Source of the DNA: Flavobacteriales bacterium
Lineage (GTDB): Bacteria > Bacteroidota > Bacteroidia > Flavobacteriales_E > Vicingaceae
DNA length: 64,000 nt
Assembly (NCBI GenBank): GCA_002401955.1
Contig: NVUQ01000010.1
Location: 1-64,000 of the forward strand
Direction: 5' to 3'
The notes beneath the pieces are model-generated. The model was not told where the DNA came from, searched no databases, and was given only the letters and a program-made list of their open reading frames with translations. Positions 17,517-26,806 of the stretch are shown here, piece by piece. The stretch's first letter is position 1. Every line of letters starts with the position of its first letter. The translations under genes were made by a program, and so were the position numbers.

Positions 17517-20500
17517 TTATAATTTGAATTGAGAAATGGTGTTATATTTATCAACCTCTAAATTTTTTGGTCCTTTGAAAGTGTCAAAATTCACCACAAT
17601 CAATTTTTCTTTATAAATGATTGTTTCACATGGGTTATCTAATAGTCCGGTAGAACCATTATTGTTGTCATTAATCCATATTAAGTTCAAAGTTTTTGTA
17701 TTCAAATCAAGTTCATGAACACTGTTGTTTGTCAAATTTGCAATGAAGATTGAGTTCCTGTTTTTATCATAGTACATGCCATCAGCACAATTAAATGATT
17801 TCGATTCAAATACAACATTTCTTGATTTAACAGTTCTTTCATTGGTAAATTCAAATTTTGTTATGGTGCCTGAATAAAAATGTCCAGCATATAAATTTCC
17901 TGATACATCAAGCGCAATACCATCAATTCCAACAGGAAATGTTCCGATTAAGTGCTTTTTTCGAGTTTGATCATCCATAACAATTTTGTCATCCTTGAAG
18001 TCTTCAAGGTTAAAACTATAAATCCCACTTTCTTTTCCATCTTCAAACATAAAGTCGGTGATGTAAAGGTGATTTTTATAAAGTCTGATGCCATTTGAAA
18101 AACCTAATCCTTCAACAAGAACCTCAGCCTTAATTGGCTTACCATTTTGTACTACAACCCGTAGTATTCGAGATTGATTAGGTTGGCCTGCAAAATTTTG
18201 ATTATCGGCAATATATAGGTTTCCGTCTTGACCAAACTCAATCCCTATTGGATGAACTTTATTAGTAACTGGATGTAGGGGCAGTTGGTCAAACCAAGTT
18301 ATAGGTTTTTGATTATCGTCAAAAGTTAGAATTTTACTGCCGTGTTCTTCGAAAGAAGATAGATTAGTTACGGCTAAAAAAAGATTCCCAGAATTGTCTA
18401 TTGCCATGCCATCAGGAGTAGAACATGTTTCTCCAAGGTCTGCAAATAATGTGGGTTTTATTGTGTTAGAGGTGTCTTCATTATATGTTAACTCTTGTTT
18501 AGCATTTGGAGTAATAACAGTTTTGGGAGATGTTGTAATGTTTTTATTTGAAGTATATTTACTAGGCTTAGGTACGTTTTCATTAATTATAGCAGTAGCA
18601 TTTTCTTTAATTGCTCGGAAGCCAGCTATTGCTTTTCCATTTTCTTTATTTTCAGTAATAAGCCAATAGTGACCGGCATAAGTATGTTGAATAAATTGTT
18701 CATCTGGTTTTAATTTTTTATAAAATTTGATTTTTCCGTCAAAATGTACCCAATTGATAAATACCTCTTTTTTAAACTCGTTAATGAAAGAAACTTTAGT
18801 TGGTCCACCGTCATTTCTTGAAGGGAGAATAAGTTTCTCTGGGGTGATATTAATTGAAAAAGATGATTTTTGACCTTTTAAATAAGTGATAGCATCATCC
18901 TTCTTAAAGACAGCCTTGCATCCAATAATATTTCCATTTTCCCGCAAGAAGTGAAGTAAATAATCTGGAAAGCCATCAACTTTGAAAATATCCATTCCGA
19001 TATTAATCATAGCGTATTCTCTACCTTCATAAGTTTGTATTAATGTATTTTTTTTAACTTTGAATTGGATGTCTCCATAGTCTCCAATCAATTTATTGAC
19101 TTCTTTATTGGTCATTGTTCTATTTATTCTCTCTTCTTCTTTTACCAATGCTTCTATAGTTGTATAATCATTACTAAGAGGGTTTTCTCTATTTAAGGTA
19201 AAGGCTGTATGTCCGAAAAAACGATGTTTGACGTTGACGCTCTTAGCTAACCCGGTTGAATCATAATCAAAGGCGCAACCGATATGTGTTCCATTAACAT
19301 AAAATGCATCCTTACTGGAAGCAATTAATTCTCCATTTGCCCATGATATGTCAAAGAACAGTTTATTAGATTCTGCTGTTATTTTTATTGTTCTTTCGCT
19401 ATTAGTATAAGTTCCTATAATTTTTAATGCCTCTTCTTTATCAATTTTAACTGAATGGTTGATTGATTCACCTAGTACTTCAGATGATATGAAATAACTA
19501 ATTTTGTATGGCAGATGAGATGTGTTATTAGATAAAATTGCAATGTAAATATCTTCTTTAGGGAAATAAAATCCGCTTGATCTAAAACCGTTAATGAGTC
19601 CTCTATGATGATATAATGGATGGCCTAAGAATAAATGTGATTCCCAACCAAAACCATAACTTGATAGTTCTCCAGAATTTAATTTGTAAGGCTTAAATGC
19701 TCTTGCTAAATTTTCGACAGAAATTAGTTTGCCATCATGAATTGATTTATTCCATACTGCAAGATCATGAACATTTGAGCTTAACGCACCAGCAGAAAAA
19801 GGAATGGACATCGTTAAATAATCTGCTCTTATATATCCTAATGAATCTTTATCATATCCTAAAATCTTGTTTTTTACAATTTCCTCAGGATGATCATAAA
19901 AAGAATTGTGCATATTCAGCTTTTCAAATATTTCAGTTTCTACAAATTCCTCGTAAGTCAATTCAGAAACGTTTTCTATTATCGCCCCTAAAATATTATA
20001 TCCTGAGCTACTGTATGAATAACGCTCACCCGGTTCAAACTCAAGTGGTTTGTCTTTAAAAATATTTAAAATTTCATTTGTAGTAACTTTTGTGTGTGCG
20101 ATTTTATTATGGTCTGGAGAGCCTACAAAATCTGGTATTCCAGAGGTATTAGTAAGTAAGTGCTCAATTGTAATCACTTTTCCAGGGTCAGGGTAGTCAG
20201 GCAAGTATTTACGAAAGTCATCAGTTATACTAAGTTTACCTTTTTCTTCTAATAGTAGGATAGATACTGCTGTAAATTGTTTAGTTATAGAAGCTATCCG
20301 AAATATCATTTTTGAAGTCATTGGTACTTCAAATTCAAGGTTAGCCATTCCAAAACCTTTAGAATAAATTTCCTTTCCTCCCTTGGTAATTACTATAGCT
20401 GCTCCAGGTTCATTTGGTAAGTAACTCGAGTTCATAATACTATCTATTGATTGTATTAGAGGGTCGTTACTGGTTTTTGTGCACTTATTATCAGTTTTTC

Positions 20501-20561
20501 CTTGGGAATAACAATAGTTTACTGATAATAAGATTAATGTACTAAGTAGGGTTTTTTTCAT
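17517..20561 (-). CDS. Secreted serine hydrolase (beta-lactamase class C fold) fused to an SMP-30/NHL-type propeller
   Basis: The 1014-residue protein has a signal peptide (1-20, ending CYSQ). The serine hydrolase domain has Ser91-x-x-Lys94 (SITK), a YSS motif at 183-185 where many relatives have YxN, and a HRG motif at 318-320 in place of KTG. This is the esterase/peptidase type rather than a true beta-lactamase. Residues about 700-1014 form a gluconolactonase-like propeller (TPDGMAIDNSGNLFLAVTN, GIDGIALDVSGNLYAGH). The domain order is unusual. The stop is next to the attC-like site at 17424-17508, so it could be the largest cassette, but its 5' boundary shows no clear site. Confidence 0.85.
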   Translation of the reverse strand: MKKTLLSTLILLSVNYCYSQGKTDNKCTKTSNDPLIQSIDSIMNSSYLPNEPGAAIVITKGGKEIYSKGFGMANLEFEVPMTSKMIFRIASITKQFTAVSILLLEEKGKLSITDDFRKYLPDYPDPGKVITIEHLLTNTSGIPDFVGSPDHNKIAHTKVTTNEILNIFKDKPLEFEPGERYSYSSSGYNILGAIIENVSELTYEEFVETEIFEKLNMHNSFYDHPEEIVKNKILGYDKDSLGYIRADYLTMSIPFSAGALSSNVHDLAVWNKSIHDGKLISVENLARAFKPYKLNSGELSSYGFGWESHLFLGHPLYHHRGLINGFRSSGFYFPKEDIYIAILSNNTSHLPYKISYFISSEVLGESINHSVKIDKEEALKIIGTYTNSERTIKITAESNKLFFDISWANGELIASSKDAFYVNGTHIGCAFDYDSTGLAKSVNVKHRFFGHTAFTLNRENPLSNDYTTIEALVKEEERINRTMTNKEVNKLIGDYGDIQFKVKKNTLIQTYEGREYAMINIGMDIFKVDGFPDYLLHFLRENGNIIGCKAVFKKDDAITYLKGQKSSFSINITPEKLILPSRNDGGPTKVSFINEFKKEVFINWVHFDGKIKFYKKLKPDEQFIQHTYAGHYWLITENKENGKAIAGFRAIKENATAIINENVPKPSKYTSNKNITTSPKTVITPNAKQELTYNEDTSNTIKPTLFADLGETCSTPDGMAIDNSGNLFLAVTNLSSFEEHGSKILTFDDNQKPITWFDQLPLHPVTNKVHPIGIEFGQDGNLYIADNQNFAGQPNQSRILRVVVQNGKPIKAEVLVEGLGFSNGIRLYKNHLYITDFMFEDGKESGIYSFNLEDFKDDKIVMDDQTRKKHLIGTFPVGIDGIALDVSGNLYAGHFYSGTITKFEFTNERTVKSRNVVFESKSFNCADGMYYDKNRNSIFIANLTNNSVHELDLNTKTLNLIWINDNNNGSTGLLDNPCETIIYKEKLIVVNFDTFKGPKNLEVDKYNTISQFKL

Positions 20562-20755
20562 AATTATTTAAATTTTTAATTCAATTCGTGGTAACAATTG
20601 AATATGAGTTATTAAGTACACGTTAATTGCAATTTTTATTAAATGTAAATTTTGGCTACTCAAAAGTTTATAAGTTTCCACATATTTTTTTAACGTTCGT
20701 TGAAGTAGAGTTATTGATGCTGCTTGTTGTCAATTGGCCAACAAAAATAAAATGA

Positions 20756-23700
20756 CTAAATAATCTCCTTTTTAACACAGTAGTTAATCAATTCAGTAGC
20801 GTTATATGTTCCTGTTTTAGCTAATAATCTTCTACGGTAAGTATCTACAGTGTTTTTAGATAAATGGAGTTTGTCAGCAATAAGTTTGCTCGATAATCCT
20901 TCTTGCAAACAAGCGAGAACTTTTAATTCACTTTCAGTGAAATTATTACGCTCTACACCATTTATTTTTACACCAATAATACAAACATCATCTATTTGCT
21001 CCATTTCACCTTTCCAATTTTCAAAAGCAGTATCTAACACTGCTTTTTGTTCTTCCATTGGGAGATCATGATTGGCTAAAAGTAATTGTCTAAAAGAAGA
21101 ATTTTTAAGTTTCTTTCCTTTTTCACCACCAAACTGATCAGCGAAACCATCAGAAAATAAATAGATAGCATCTCCAGGTTCTAACTTTATTTCTTGAGTT
21201 TCAAATATGTTATCACTAACATGGGCTCCAATTGGTCGTTTAGTTGCTTTGTATTCTAACAATTTATGAGTTTCTGTAAAGCTAGATTTTAATGATAAGT
21301 CTTCACCTTTTATTCTGTTGGTAATTCTGTATAAAGAGTTGTTTGCACCTGAATAATAAAGTGTTTTGCTGCTCATTTCAAGTGCGCATAAAGCAATGTC
21401 CATACCGTCTTTAATTTCATCATCACTCTTTTCGAATGCTTCAATCACCAGTTCAGATACTTTATCTAAAATTAAACCAGGCTCGGTAAGTCCAAACTCT
21501 TTAACAGAACGGTTTAATGCGTTAGCACAAACAACGGAGACCATTGCTCCAGGAACACCATGACCTGTACAATCGGCAGCAGCAAAAAGAATAAGTTGCT
21601 TTTCATCTTTGCCGGATGGAGTAACCGACTCCATCCAATAAAAATCGCCTGAAACAATATCTTTTGGTTTGTAGAGTATAAAACTTTCTGTAAGCCATTC
21701 TTTAACTAAACGATGTGATGGTAAAATGGCCTTTTGTAAACGTTTAGCATAATCTAAACTATCTATAATTTCAGAAGTTTTTTCCTCTGCAATTAACCGT
21801 TGCTCCTGAGCAACATCTCTTTGAGCTTCAGCTTCTTGTTTTTGTACTACTACTTCAGCAGTTTTTATTTCTACTGTTTCTTCTAACTGTTCTTGTCTTT
21901 TTATTAATGCTTTTGTACGTTGTTTGGAGAGTAAATAAAAGGCTAATAAAATTAGTGCAACTAATAAACCTTTAGCCCACCAAGTTTGCCACCAAGCGGG
22001 TAAAATTTTAAATTCTAAAATTGTTGGTTCAGACTTTACACCTTTATTTCCAACACGGCAATAGATTTCTATTTTGTAATTTCCGGGAGCTAATCCTTCA
22101 TACTTAATTTCTTCTTGACTGCTCCAATTAATGGCATCAAAATTACCATAGAGCACTTTTCCTTCTTTATATAAAATAGTCGTGTATTGTAATGGTTTGG
22201 TATTGTTAAACTCAATGGCATTGTAGCCTATATAAATAGGCCCAAAAGGATTATTGAATTCAAGTTCTTTCTCGCTCAGGTTGGTTACTGTTTTTAATTC
22301 TCCATCTACACTATACCCTAAATTGGTAAAAAAAGGATTAGGAGCAATTAATGTAGTAAGCTGTATACTTGTGTCTATTACGGCATAACCGCTATTAGTA
22401 AACGTCATTAATTGTTTGTTTCTAATAACAAACTTGGTACAGTTTAGATCTTTTAAACCTTCCGCTTTACCAAAGTGTTCAATGTTAACTATCCCATCGT
22501 TAACAAAATTTGTTACATTTAATCTATCCACGCCATTATCTGTAGCTATCCATAAAAAGTTATGTTCGTCTACATATAAATCGTTAATAATAGTGCTGCT
22601 TAACCCTTCTTTTTTACTAATTAAAACGGACTTTATAGTGTCACTTTCTATGGTTAAAAAGTTAAGTCCCATATTTGAGGATGCCCAAATGTTCCCACTT
22701 TTATCAGCAGCGGTTTTAATGCTGTGATTTCGAACACCAGAATTTTGATAAGCATTTTCTTTTTTAAGCTTTAACTTAGAACTTGAGTAGTACACTTTTT
22801 GATTTTTGTAGGTTATTACCCAAAAGCTGCTATCGTTAGCTTGAGCTATTGAAAAACCATATTCTAGACTATCTAATTCAAATATAGATTCTATACTCTT
22901 TTTTGTTTTATTATAATATGCGATTGTTTGATGCTCTTTATTTTTTTCATGAGTTCTTTTATTTAGGAAAGGCAAAGTCTGTTTTAAATCAAGCATTTTG
23001 AACTCATTTAATTGAAAATCTTCAGAGATTATTTCAAACTTATTTCCATTTAAAATATAGGTTTTTTTACCCTTAATATTTCCTGCGTATATAGTCCCAT
23101 CAATAGCAATGTAGGAGAGATTATTCTCCAAGGGAGGGGATATGTTTAATTTTGAAAGGGCGTTATTTTTAACGTTCCAAAAATTACCTTTGTTTTCAAG
23201 CCAAAGCGTATTGTTTACATCATCAAAAAAGATTTGAAATTCTTCAGTACTTGAAAGTAACGTGTCTAATAATCTATTATCTAAGTTGTATTTACATAAG
23301 TGTTTTTGTGCGTTAATAATTTTATCTCCTTTTCCATTATAAGTATCCCTGCCTAAGCTAAACCAAAAGTTATTATGTTCATCTAAGACACCATTTTGTA
23401 AATAAAAATCTTGATCAGTGGTAAGAGAGATGGTCTTAAAGTTCAGTTGAGAATAGGAATACTTTGTCAAGTTAATATTACTCGCAACCCAAATATTCCC
23501 TTTTTTATCCACAATAATTTTATTTGCCTTTTTAGTTTTGAAATTAATTTTAAATGAACTTTCATCGGGCTTTATTATTTTTAAATTATCACTCTCTCCT
23601 TCAGTTTTTTTAACTTTTTTATAAAGAACTATATCATTTAATGGAGAAAGAAACATCCTATCATAATAGGAAGAATTACTATATGAAGAGAATGATTTAG

Positions 23701-24622
23701 AGGATAGGTCATAAACAAATAATTTGTTTAGAAGGTAAGTGTCTTCTAAGATATAGATTTTATTGTTACGTTTTAATACTTTAGGATATGAGGGTTTTAT
23801 TGGGATGTTGAGCGTATCAATAATTTTTGTTTTAGTATTTAAGAAATATAGATTATAATTTTTATTTGCTGTTATTCTGTTCCAATTATCATCATATCCT
23901 TCATAGTTGTTTTTAAACAAGATATTGTTATCGGAATCTATGAACAGTACTGTACATTGAAATTTAGAGCTATCATAAGCAAAAGGGAGAAGGTTAAACA
24001 TCTTTATGGTTGAATCTTTTAACTGATAGACTTCAGTTTTATATGATTGCGCCCAAATGGTTCCATTTTGGTCCTTAAATTTATGGTATTGAAAGTGAGG
24101 GTTAGAATTTGATTGATTTGGAAGCTTTTGGTAAACATCTTCAAATACTTTAAAAACATCAGTATAAGAGGTGTACCAGACATTTCCATCTGAATCAAAG
24201 GGGGCTAAATTTGGAGGCATTGAACCCTTTATATCTCCATTTTTATCGGGATACTTAGTAGCTTCAATTGGAGGGTCAACATAATAAATGAATTTTTCTG
24301 TTTTTGGATTAAACTTTGAGAATTGAGTGCTTCTAATCATAATCTCACCAGATATTAATTCTGTTAAATCAGTTTCGTCCCAATCAGCTATAATATCATT
24401 TTTGAGAGAGTAATATGTAAAGTCATTCCCATCAAACTTACAGAGTTCCCCTGCGTTTATCATCCAAAGGTTTCCATCTTTAGCTTGTATGATATCTTTT
24501 ATTTCGTTGCTTTTTAAACCATCTTTGGTGGTATAAATTGTTTCAGAGTAATATTGAGCAAAACATTGGTTATACATTGATAAACTCAGGATGATAATGC
24601 TTATAAATAAGTGCTTTTTCAT
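20756..24622 (-). CDS. Membrane sensor: Reg_prop beta-propeller, Y_Y_Y domain, SpoIIE phosphatase and LuxR HTH
   Basis: With the start at 24622 the protein has 1288 residues and a normal signal peptide (MKKHLFISIIILSLSMYNQC); the upstream ATG at 24676 would only add 18 residues before it. The periplasmic part is a two-component-regulator propeller (GLKSNEIKDI, DGNLWMINAG, DEHNFLWIATDNGV) plus a Y_Y_Y-type sandwich. A membrane helix (GLLVALILLAFYLLS) and a coiled coil with DYAKRLQKAILPS follow. The cytoplasmic part is a SpoIIE/PP2C phosphatase (GDFYWME, FAAADCTGHGVPGAMVS). It ends with a complete LuxR HTH (LTESEL-like start, GLSSKLIADKLHLSKNTVDT). A phosphatase plus a DNA-binding domain on one membrane protein is unusual and suggests direct signalling to transcription or protein-protein use of the HTH. 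Confidence 0.88.
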   Translation of the reverse strand: MKKHLFISIIILSLSMYNQCFAQYYSETIYTTKDGLKSNEIKDIIQAKDGNLWMINAGELCKFDGNDFTYYSLKNDIIADWDETDLTELISGEIMIRSTQFSKFNPKTEKFIYYVDPPIEATKYPDKNGDIKGSMPPNLAPFDSDGNVWYTSYTDVFKVFEDVYQKLPNQSNSNPHFQYHKFKDQNGTIWAQSYKTEVYQLKDSTIKMFNLLPFAYDSSKFQCTVLFIDSDNNILFKNNYEGYDDNWNRITANKNYNLYFLNTKTKIIDTLNIPIKPSYPKVLKRNNKIYILEDTYLLNKLFVYDLSSKSFSSYSNSSYYDRMFLSPLNDIVLYKKVKKTEGESDNLKIIKPDESSFKINFKTKKANKIIVDKKGNIWVASNINLTKYSYSQLNFKTISLTTDQDFYLQNGVLDEHNNFWFSLGRDTYNGKGDKIINAQKHLCKYNLDNRLLDTLLSSTEEFQIFFDDVNNTLWLENKGNFWNVKNNALSKLNISPPLENNLSYIAIDGTIYAGNIKGKKTYILNGNKFEIISEDFQLNEFKMLDLKQTLPFLNKRTHEKNKEHQTIAYYNKTKKSIESIFELDSLEYGFSIAQANDSSFWVITYKNQKVYYSSSKLKLKKENAYQNSGVRNHSIKTAADKSGNIWASSNMGLNFLTIESDTIKSVLISKKEGLSSTIINDLYVDEHNFLWIATDNGVDRLNVTNFVNDGIVNIEHFGKAEGLKDLNCTKFVIRNKQLMTFTNSGYAVIDTSIQLTTLIAPNPFFTNLGYSVDGELKTVTNLSEKELEFNNPFGPIYIGYNAIEFNNTKPLQYTTILYKEGKVLYGNFDAINWSSQEEIKYEGLAPGNYKIEIYCRVGNKGVKSEPTILEFKILPAWWQTWWAKGLLVALILLAFYLLSKQRTKALIKRQEQLEETVEIKTAEVVVQKQEAEAQRDVAQEQRLIAEEKTSEIIDSLDYAKRLQKAILPSHRLVKEWLTESFILYKPKDIVSGDFYWMESVTPSGKDEKQLILFAAADCTGHGVPGAMVSVVCANALNRSVKEFGLTEPGLILDKVSELVIEAFEKSDDEIKDGMDIALCALEMSSKTLYYSGANNSLYRITNRIKGEDLSLKSSFTETHKLLEYKATKRPIGAHVSDNIFETQEIKLEPGDAIYLFSDGFADQFGGEKGKKLKNSSFRQLLLANHDLPMEEQKAVLDTAFENWKGEMEQIDDVCIIGVKINGVERNNFTESELKVLACLQEGLSSKLIADKLHLSKNTVDTYRRRLLAKTGTYNATELINYCVKKEII

Positions 24623-24869
24623 AACATATAATTTTAATGCAAGGTAGAGAATAATGTAAAATGACACCAGTCTCATTTATGAGATAGTTTTCTTTTGTTA
24701 TGCTGAATGGGGTTTTGCACTATATAGAATTAAGTCTGCGGAGTCAGAACTTCCCTTATAGTGTAATGTGATGATTGGTTTTTACAACTCTTTCTAAAGG
24801 ATTTAAGACTGGTGTATGAATGAATTTCACTTCTCTATTCAAAAGAGATATAGCTAGAAATATGTTTTA

Positions 24870-24920
24870 TACCAATTTAATTTCAAAAAACATTGTTGGG
24901 TGTTTTGAAATTAAAATGGT
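24870..24920 (+). repeat. MITE-like element, 51-bp fold-back derivative (copy 3)
   Basis: The left end is TACCAATTTAATTTCAAAA and the right end TTTTGAAATTAAAATGG, so both ends derive from the same (3') terminus of the 113-bp element and form a nearly perfect hairpin. The other terminus and the core are missing. It is joined directly to a domain VI-like sequence at 24921. Confidence 0.75.
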
Positions 24921-24968
24921 GTTAGAGGCGAATTCCGATCAGTTATGGGCGGAGCCGTCTACTCGATT
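24921..24968 (+). mobile_element. Group II intron domain VI-like 3' end (copy A)
   Basis: GAGGCGAATTCCGATCAGT, a GGGCGGAG arm and the end CTACTCGATT resemble domain VI and the 3' terminus of bacterial group II introns, where GTGTGAGAGG leads into a hairpin and the intron ends near CTACTCGAT. In this copy no domain V lies upstream. Called from sequence pattern only. Confidence 0.5.
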
Positions 24969-25230
24969 ATGTCCTTTTTTCTTTTATACCCCAAGCTCAT
25001 ACTTTATTCTACAAATATTAAACGAATATGCCCTTTTTTCAGAATTCAGTTTATTACTTCTCCAATTTTAAATTGTCTAACAGTATGGCTTAAAATACTT
25101 AGGTACAAGTACTTAGTATTGAAAAACACGTATTTATACTCTTGTATAATTACAATTGTCGTCTCATATTTGTCCTGTAATTAAAAACAAAACATTCGAT
25201 TGAGTAGCTACTATCAGTTTTTAATTACAA
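24921..25230 (+). repeat. 310-bp upstream block, copy A (before the hemopexin-repeat gene)
   Basis: This block is collinear with 30188-30496 at high identity over its whole length (for example AACGAATATGCCCTTTTTTC, ACATTCGATTGAGTAGCTAC). The palindrome that is perfect in copy B (30360-30387) is decayed here around 25090-25112. The block lies on the same strand and upstream of a plus-strand gene in both cases, which suggests a shared promoter or leader. Confidence 0.8.
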
Positions 25231-25520
25231 ATGTTAGACTGTAAAACGTTTAAAAAATTGCAACAGGTGTATATGGAATACAATATTCCAAGTTTTTTAT
25301 TAAGAATACAATCATGTAGAATTTTGATTCTGTTTGAAGTTTACAAGTTTTCAGAATGTATACTGGCCTAATAACAGCTTATTTACAGCTTATTTAGAGG
25401 TTATTGAGCCATGCCTTCTCAAAGTAAAAGTAAAATAAGACCACTAAATAGTTTAGTGGCATGTTATAAGCAATGAAGAAAGCCTATAACATTAAATTAA
25501 TAAATATTAAATAAAATATT
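25231..25520 (+). promoter_or_regulatory. Leader region of the hemopexin-repeat gene
   Basis: A 290-bp non-coding stretch between the shared block and the start codon. It has an inverted repeat at 25441-25459 (CCACTAAA, TAG, TTTAGTGG) 62 bp before the ATG and a direct repeat ACAGCTTATTTACAGCTTATT at about 25374-25396. I see no gene in it. Confidence 0.4.
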
Positions 25521-25964
25521 ATGAGTAATAAAATTACAAGTTGTGGAATAAAAGATTGGTACTATTTCTTTAAAGGTGATCAATATTGGAAATATGTATC
25601 TGGGTCAGGAAAATTGCAGGGGCCTTGGAGTATCGCTGGTGAATGGGATGGGTTAACTGGTTCTCTTGATGCTGCCTGTGGAATAAAAGATTGGTACTAT
25701 TTCTTTAAAGGTGATCAATATTGGAAATATGTATCTGGGTCAGGAAAATTACAGGGACCTTGGAGTATCGCTGATGGATGGGATGGGTTAACTGGTTCTC
25801 TTGATGCTGCCTGTGGAATAGAAGATAAATACTATTTCTTTAAAGATAATTTGTATTGGAAATATGTATCCGGTTCAGGAAAATTACAAGGACCTTGGAG
25901 CGTACAAGATGGTTGGGATGGGTTAACAGACCTCCCTGTTCCAAAATTGAATATAACTGTTTAA
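25521..25964 (+). CDS. Hemopexin-like repeat protein (three repeats)
   Basis: The 147-residue protein is almost entirely three 45-residue repeats, each with the hemopexin signature YYFFKGDQYWKYV followed by GKLQGPWSI and GWDGLTG. Units 1 and 2 differ at very few bases and unit 3 is more diverged (EDKYYFFKDNLYWKYV). There is no signal peptide. Hemopexin-like repeats of this kind in bacteria (photopexins, for example) bind ligands or pack as propeller blades; three units may need to oligomerise to complete a propeller. It starts a two-gene unit with the 100-aa protein 6 bp downstream. Confidence 0.8.
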   Translation: MSNKITSCGIKDWYYFFKGDQYWKYVSGSGKLQGPWSIAGEWDGLTGSLDAACGIKDWYYFFKGDQYWKYVSGSGKLQGPWSIADGWDGLTGSLDAACGIEDKYYFFKDNLYWKYVSGSGKLQGPWSVQDGWDGLTDLPVPKLNITV

Positions 25965-25970
25965 TCCGGT

Positions 25971-26273
25971 ATGAGCTCATTAATTGTGACTGCTAAAAAT
26001 ATGGATTACATTAATACTTTTTTTAACAGACCAGCAAATGCAATTGCTAAGGATGACATTACATGGGTAATTCTTCGAAAAGGTAAGGGTTTGGGAAAGG
26101 GTGATTGGTTAGCCAATCAAACGTCAACTCCAAGTGCTAGTTCTGGATTGGTACCTGTTAATTTTCGTGCGGGGACTTTAAAAGAAGGAGAGTGGTATAA
26201 TATTGTTCTTAATCCAGGTAATACCACAAGAACATTTACGGCAGGTTATGTCTTTAAATATGTAATCCAATAA
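25971..26273 (+). CDS. Hypothetical 100-residue protein downstream of the hemopexin-repeat gene
   Basis: I do not recognise this family. The protein is beta-rich, has no signal peptide or membrane helix, and contains WVILRKGKGLGKGDWLANQ and a C-terminal AGYVFKYVIQ. The 6-bp spacing and the terminator behind it show it is co-transcribed with the hemopexin-repeat gene, so the two products probably act together. Confidence 0.7.
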   Translation: MSSLIVTAKNMDYINTFFNRPANAIAKDDITWVILRKGKGLGKGDWLANQTSTPSASSGLVPVNFRAGTLKEGEWYNIVLNPGNTTRTFTAGYVFKYVIQ

Positions 26274-26361
26274 GGTTTTGTAAAGCAATATATAACCTAT
26301 ACCAAAACTTGAAAACTATTAAAACGGGTTTTATCCCAGTTATTGAAAAATAGTTTTAAGT

Positions 26362-26401
26362 AAAACCAATATCATTATTTTTGATGATATTGGTTTTTTT
26401 T
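26362..26401 (+). terminator. Rho-independent terminator of the hemopexin unit
   Basis: A 14-bp AT-rich stem (AAAACCAATATCAT / ATGATATTGGTTTT) with a T-rich loop runs into eight T residues, about 90 bp after the stop of the 100-aa gene. Confidence 0.88.
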
Positions 26402-26497
26402 AGAATTCGATAGTTATTGGGCATAACGCTACTATATGTAATGTGCGTTCAGTTTATTTAATGTGACTCGTCTTAAAAAAGTTTACAGTTTTTATAA

Positions 26498-26700
26498 TTA
26501 ATCCTGTAATAAGTTTACAGTTAGATTTATATCCTGTTCTTGCTTTACAAAGCTATTATTTTTCTTATAATAATTCTTCCATAATTTGTTTAGTTTTAGA
26601 TTTTTAGTTGATTGATGCACTTGATTAGGTGTTAGGTCGCTAATACTCATATGAGGTCTTTCATTGTTATATAAATCCACAACAGCTTCAAGTAGAGATA
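26498..26700 (-). pseudogene. IS3-family transposase C-terminal remnant
   Basis: The minus strand encodes SLLEAVVDLYNNERPHMSIS followed by DLTPNQVHQ, the end of an IS3-family OrfB, then a tail to TAA at 26498. The rest of the transposase is gone; upstream sequence to about 26800 is not readable as protein. It is a different sequence from the IS3 tail at position 1. Confidence 0.75.
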
Positions 26701-26806
26701 GAATTCGTTATCGTCCTTTATTTCTTTTTTAATTATCATGTTCAATTACCTACAACGCTCTTCTTGGAAACGTTTTAATGTTTCTTAAAATTGTTGTTAA
26801 ACGAAG

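Noticed and set aside
20562-20755. attC-like site between the serine hydrolase and the SpoIIE-LuxR sensor
   Set aside because: GCCAAC and TGTTG motifs are present but no paired arms of the type seen elsewhere; I could not support a site here.
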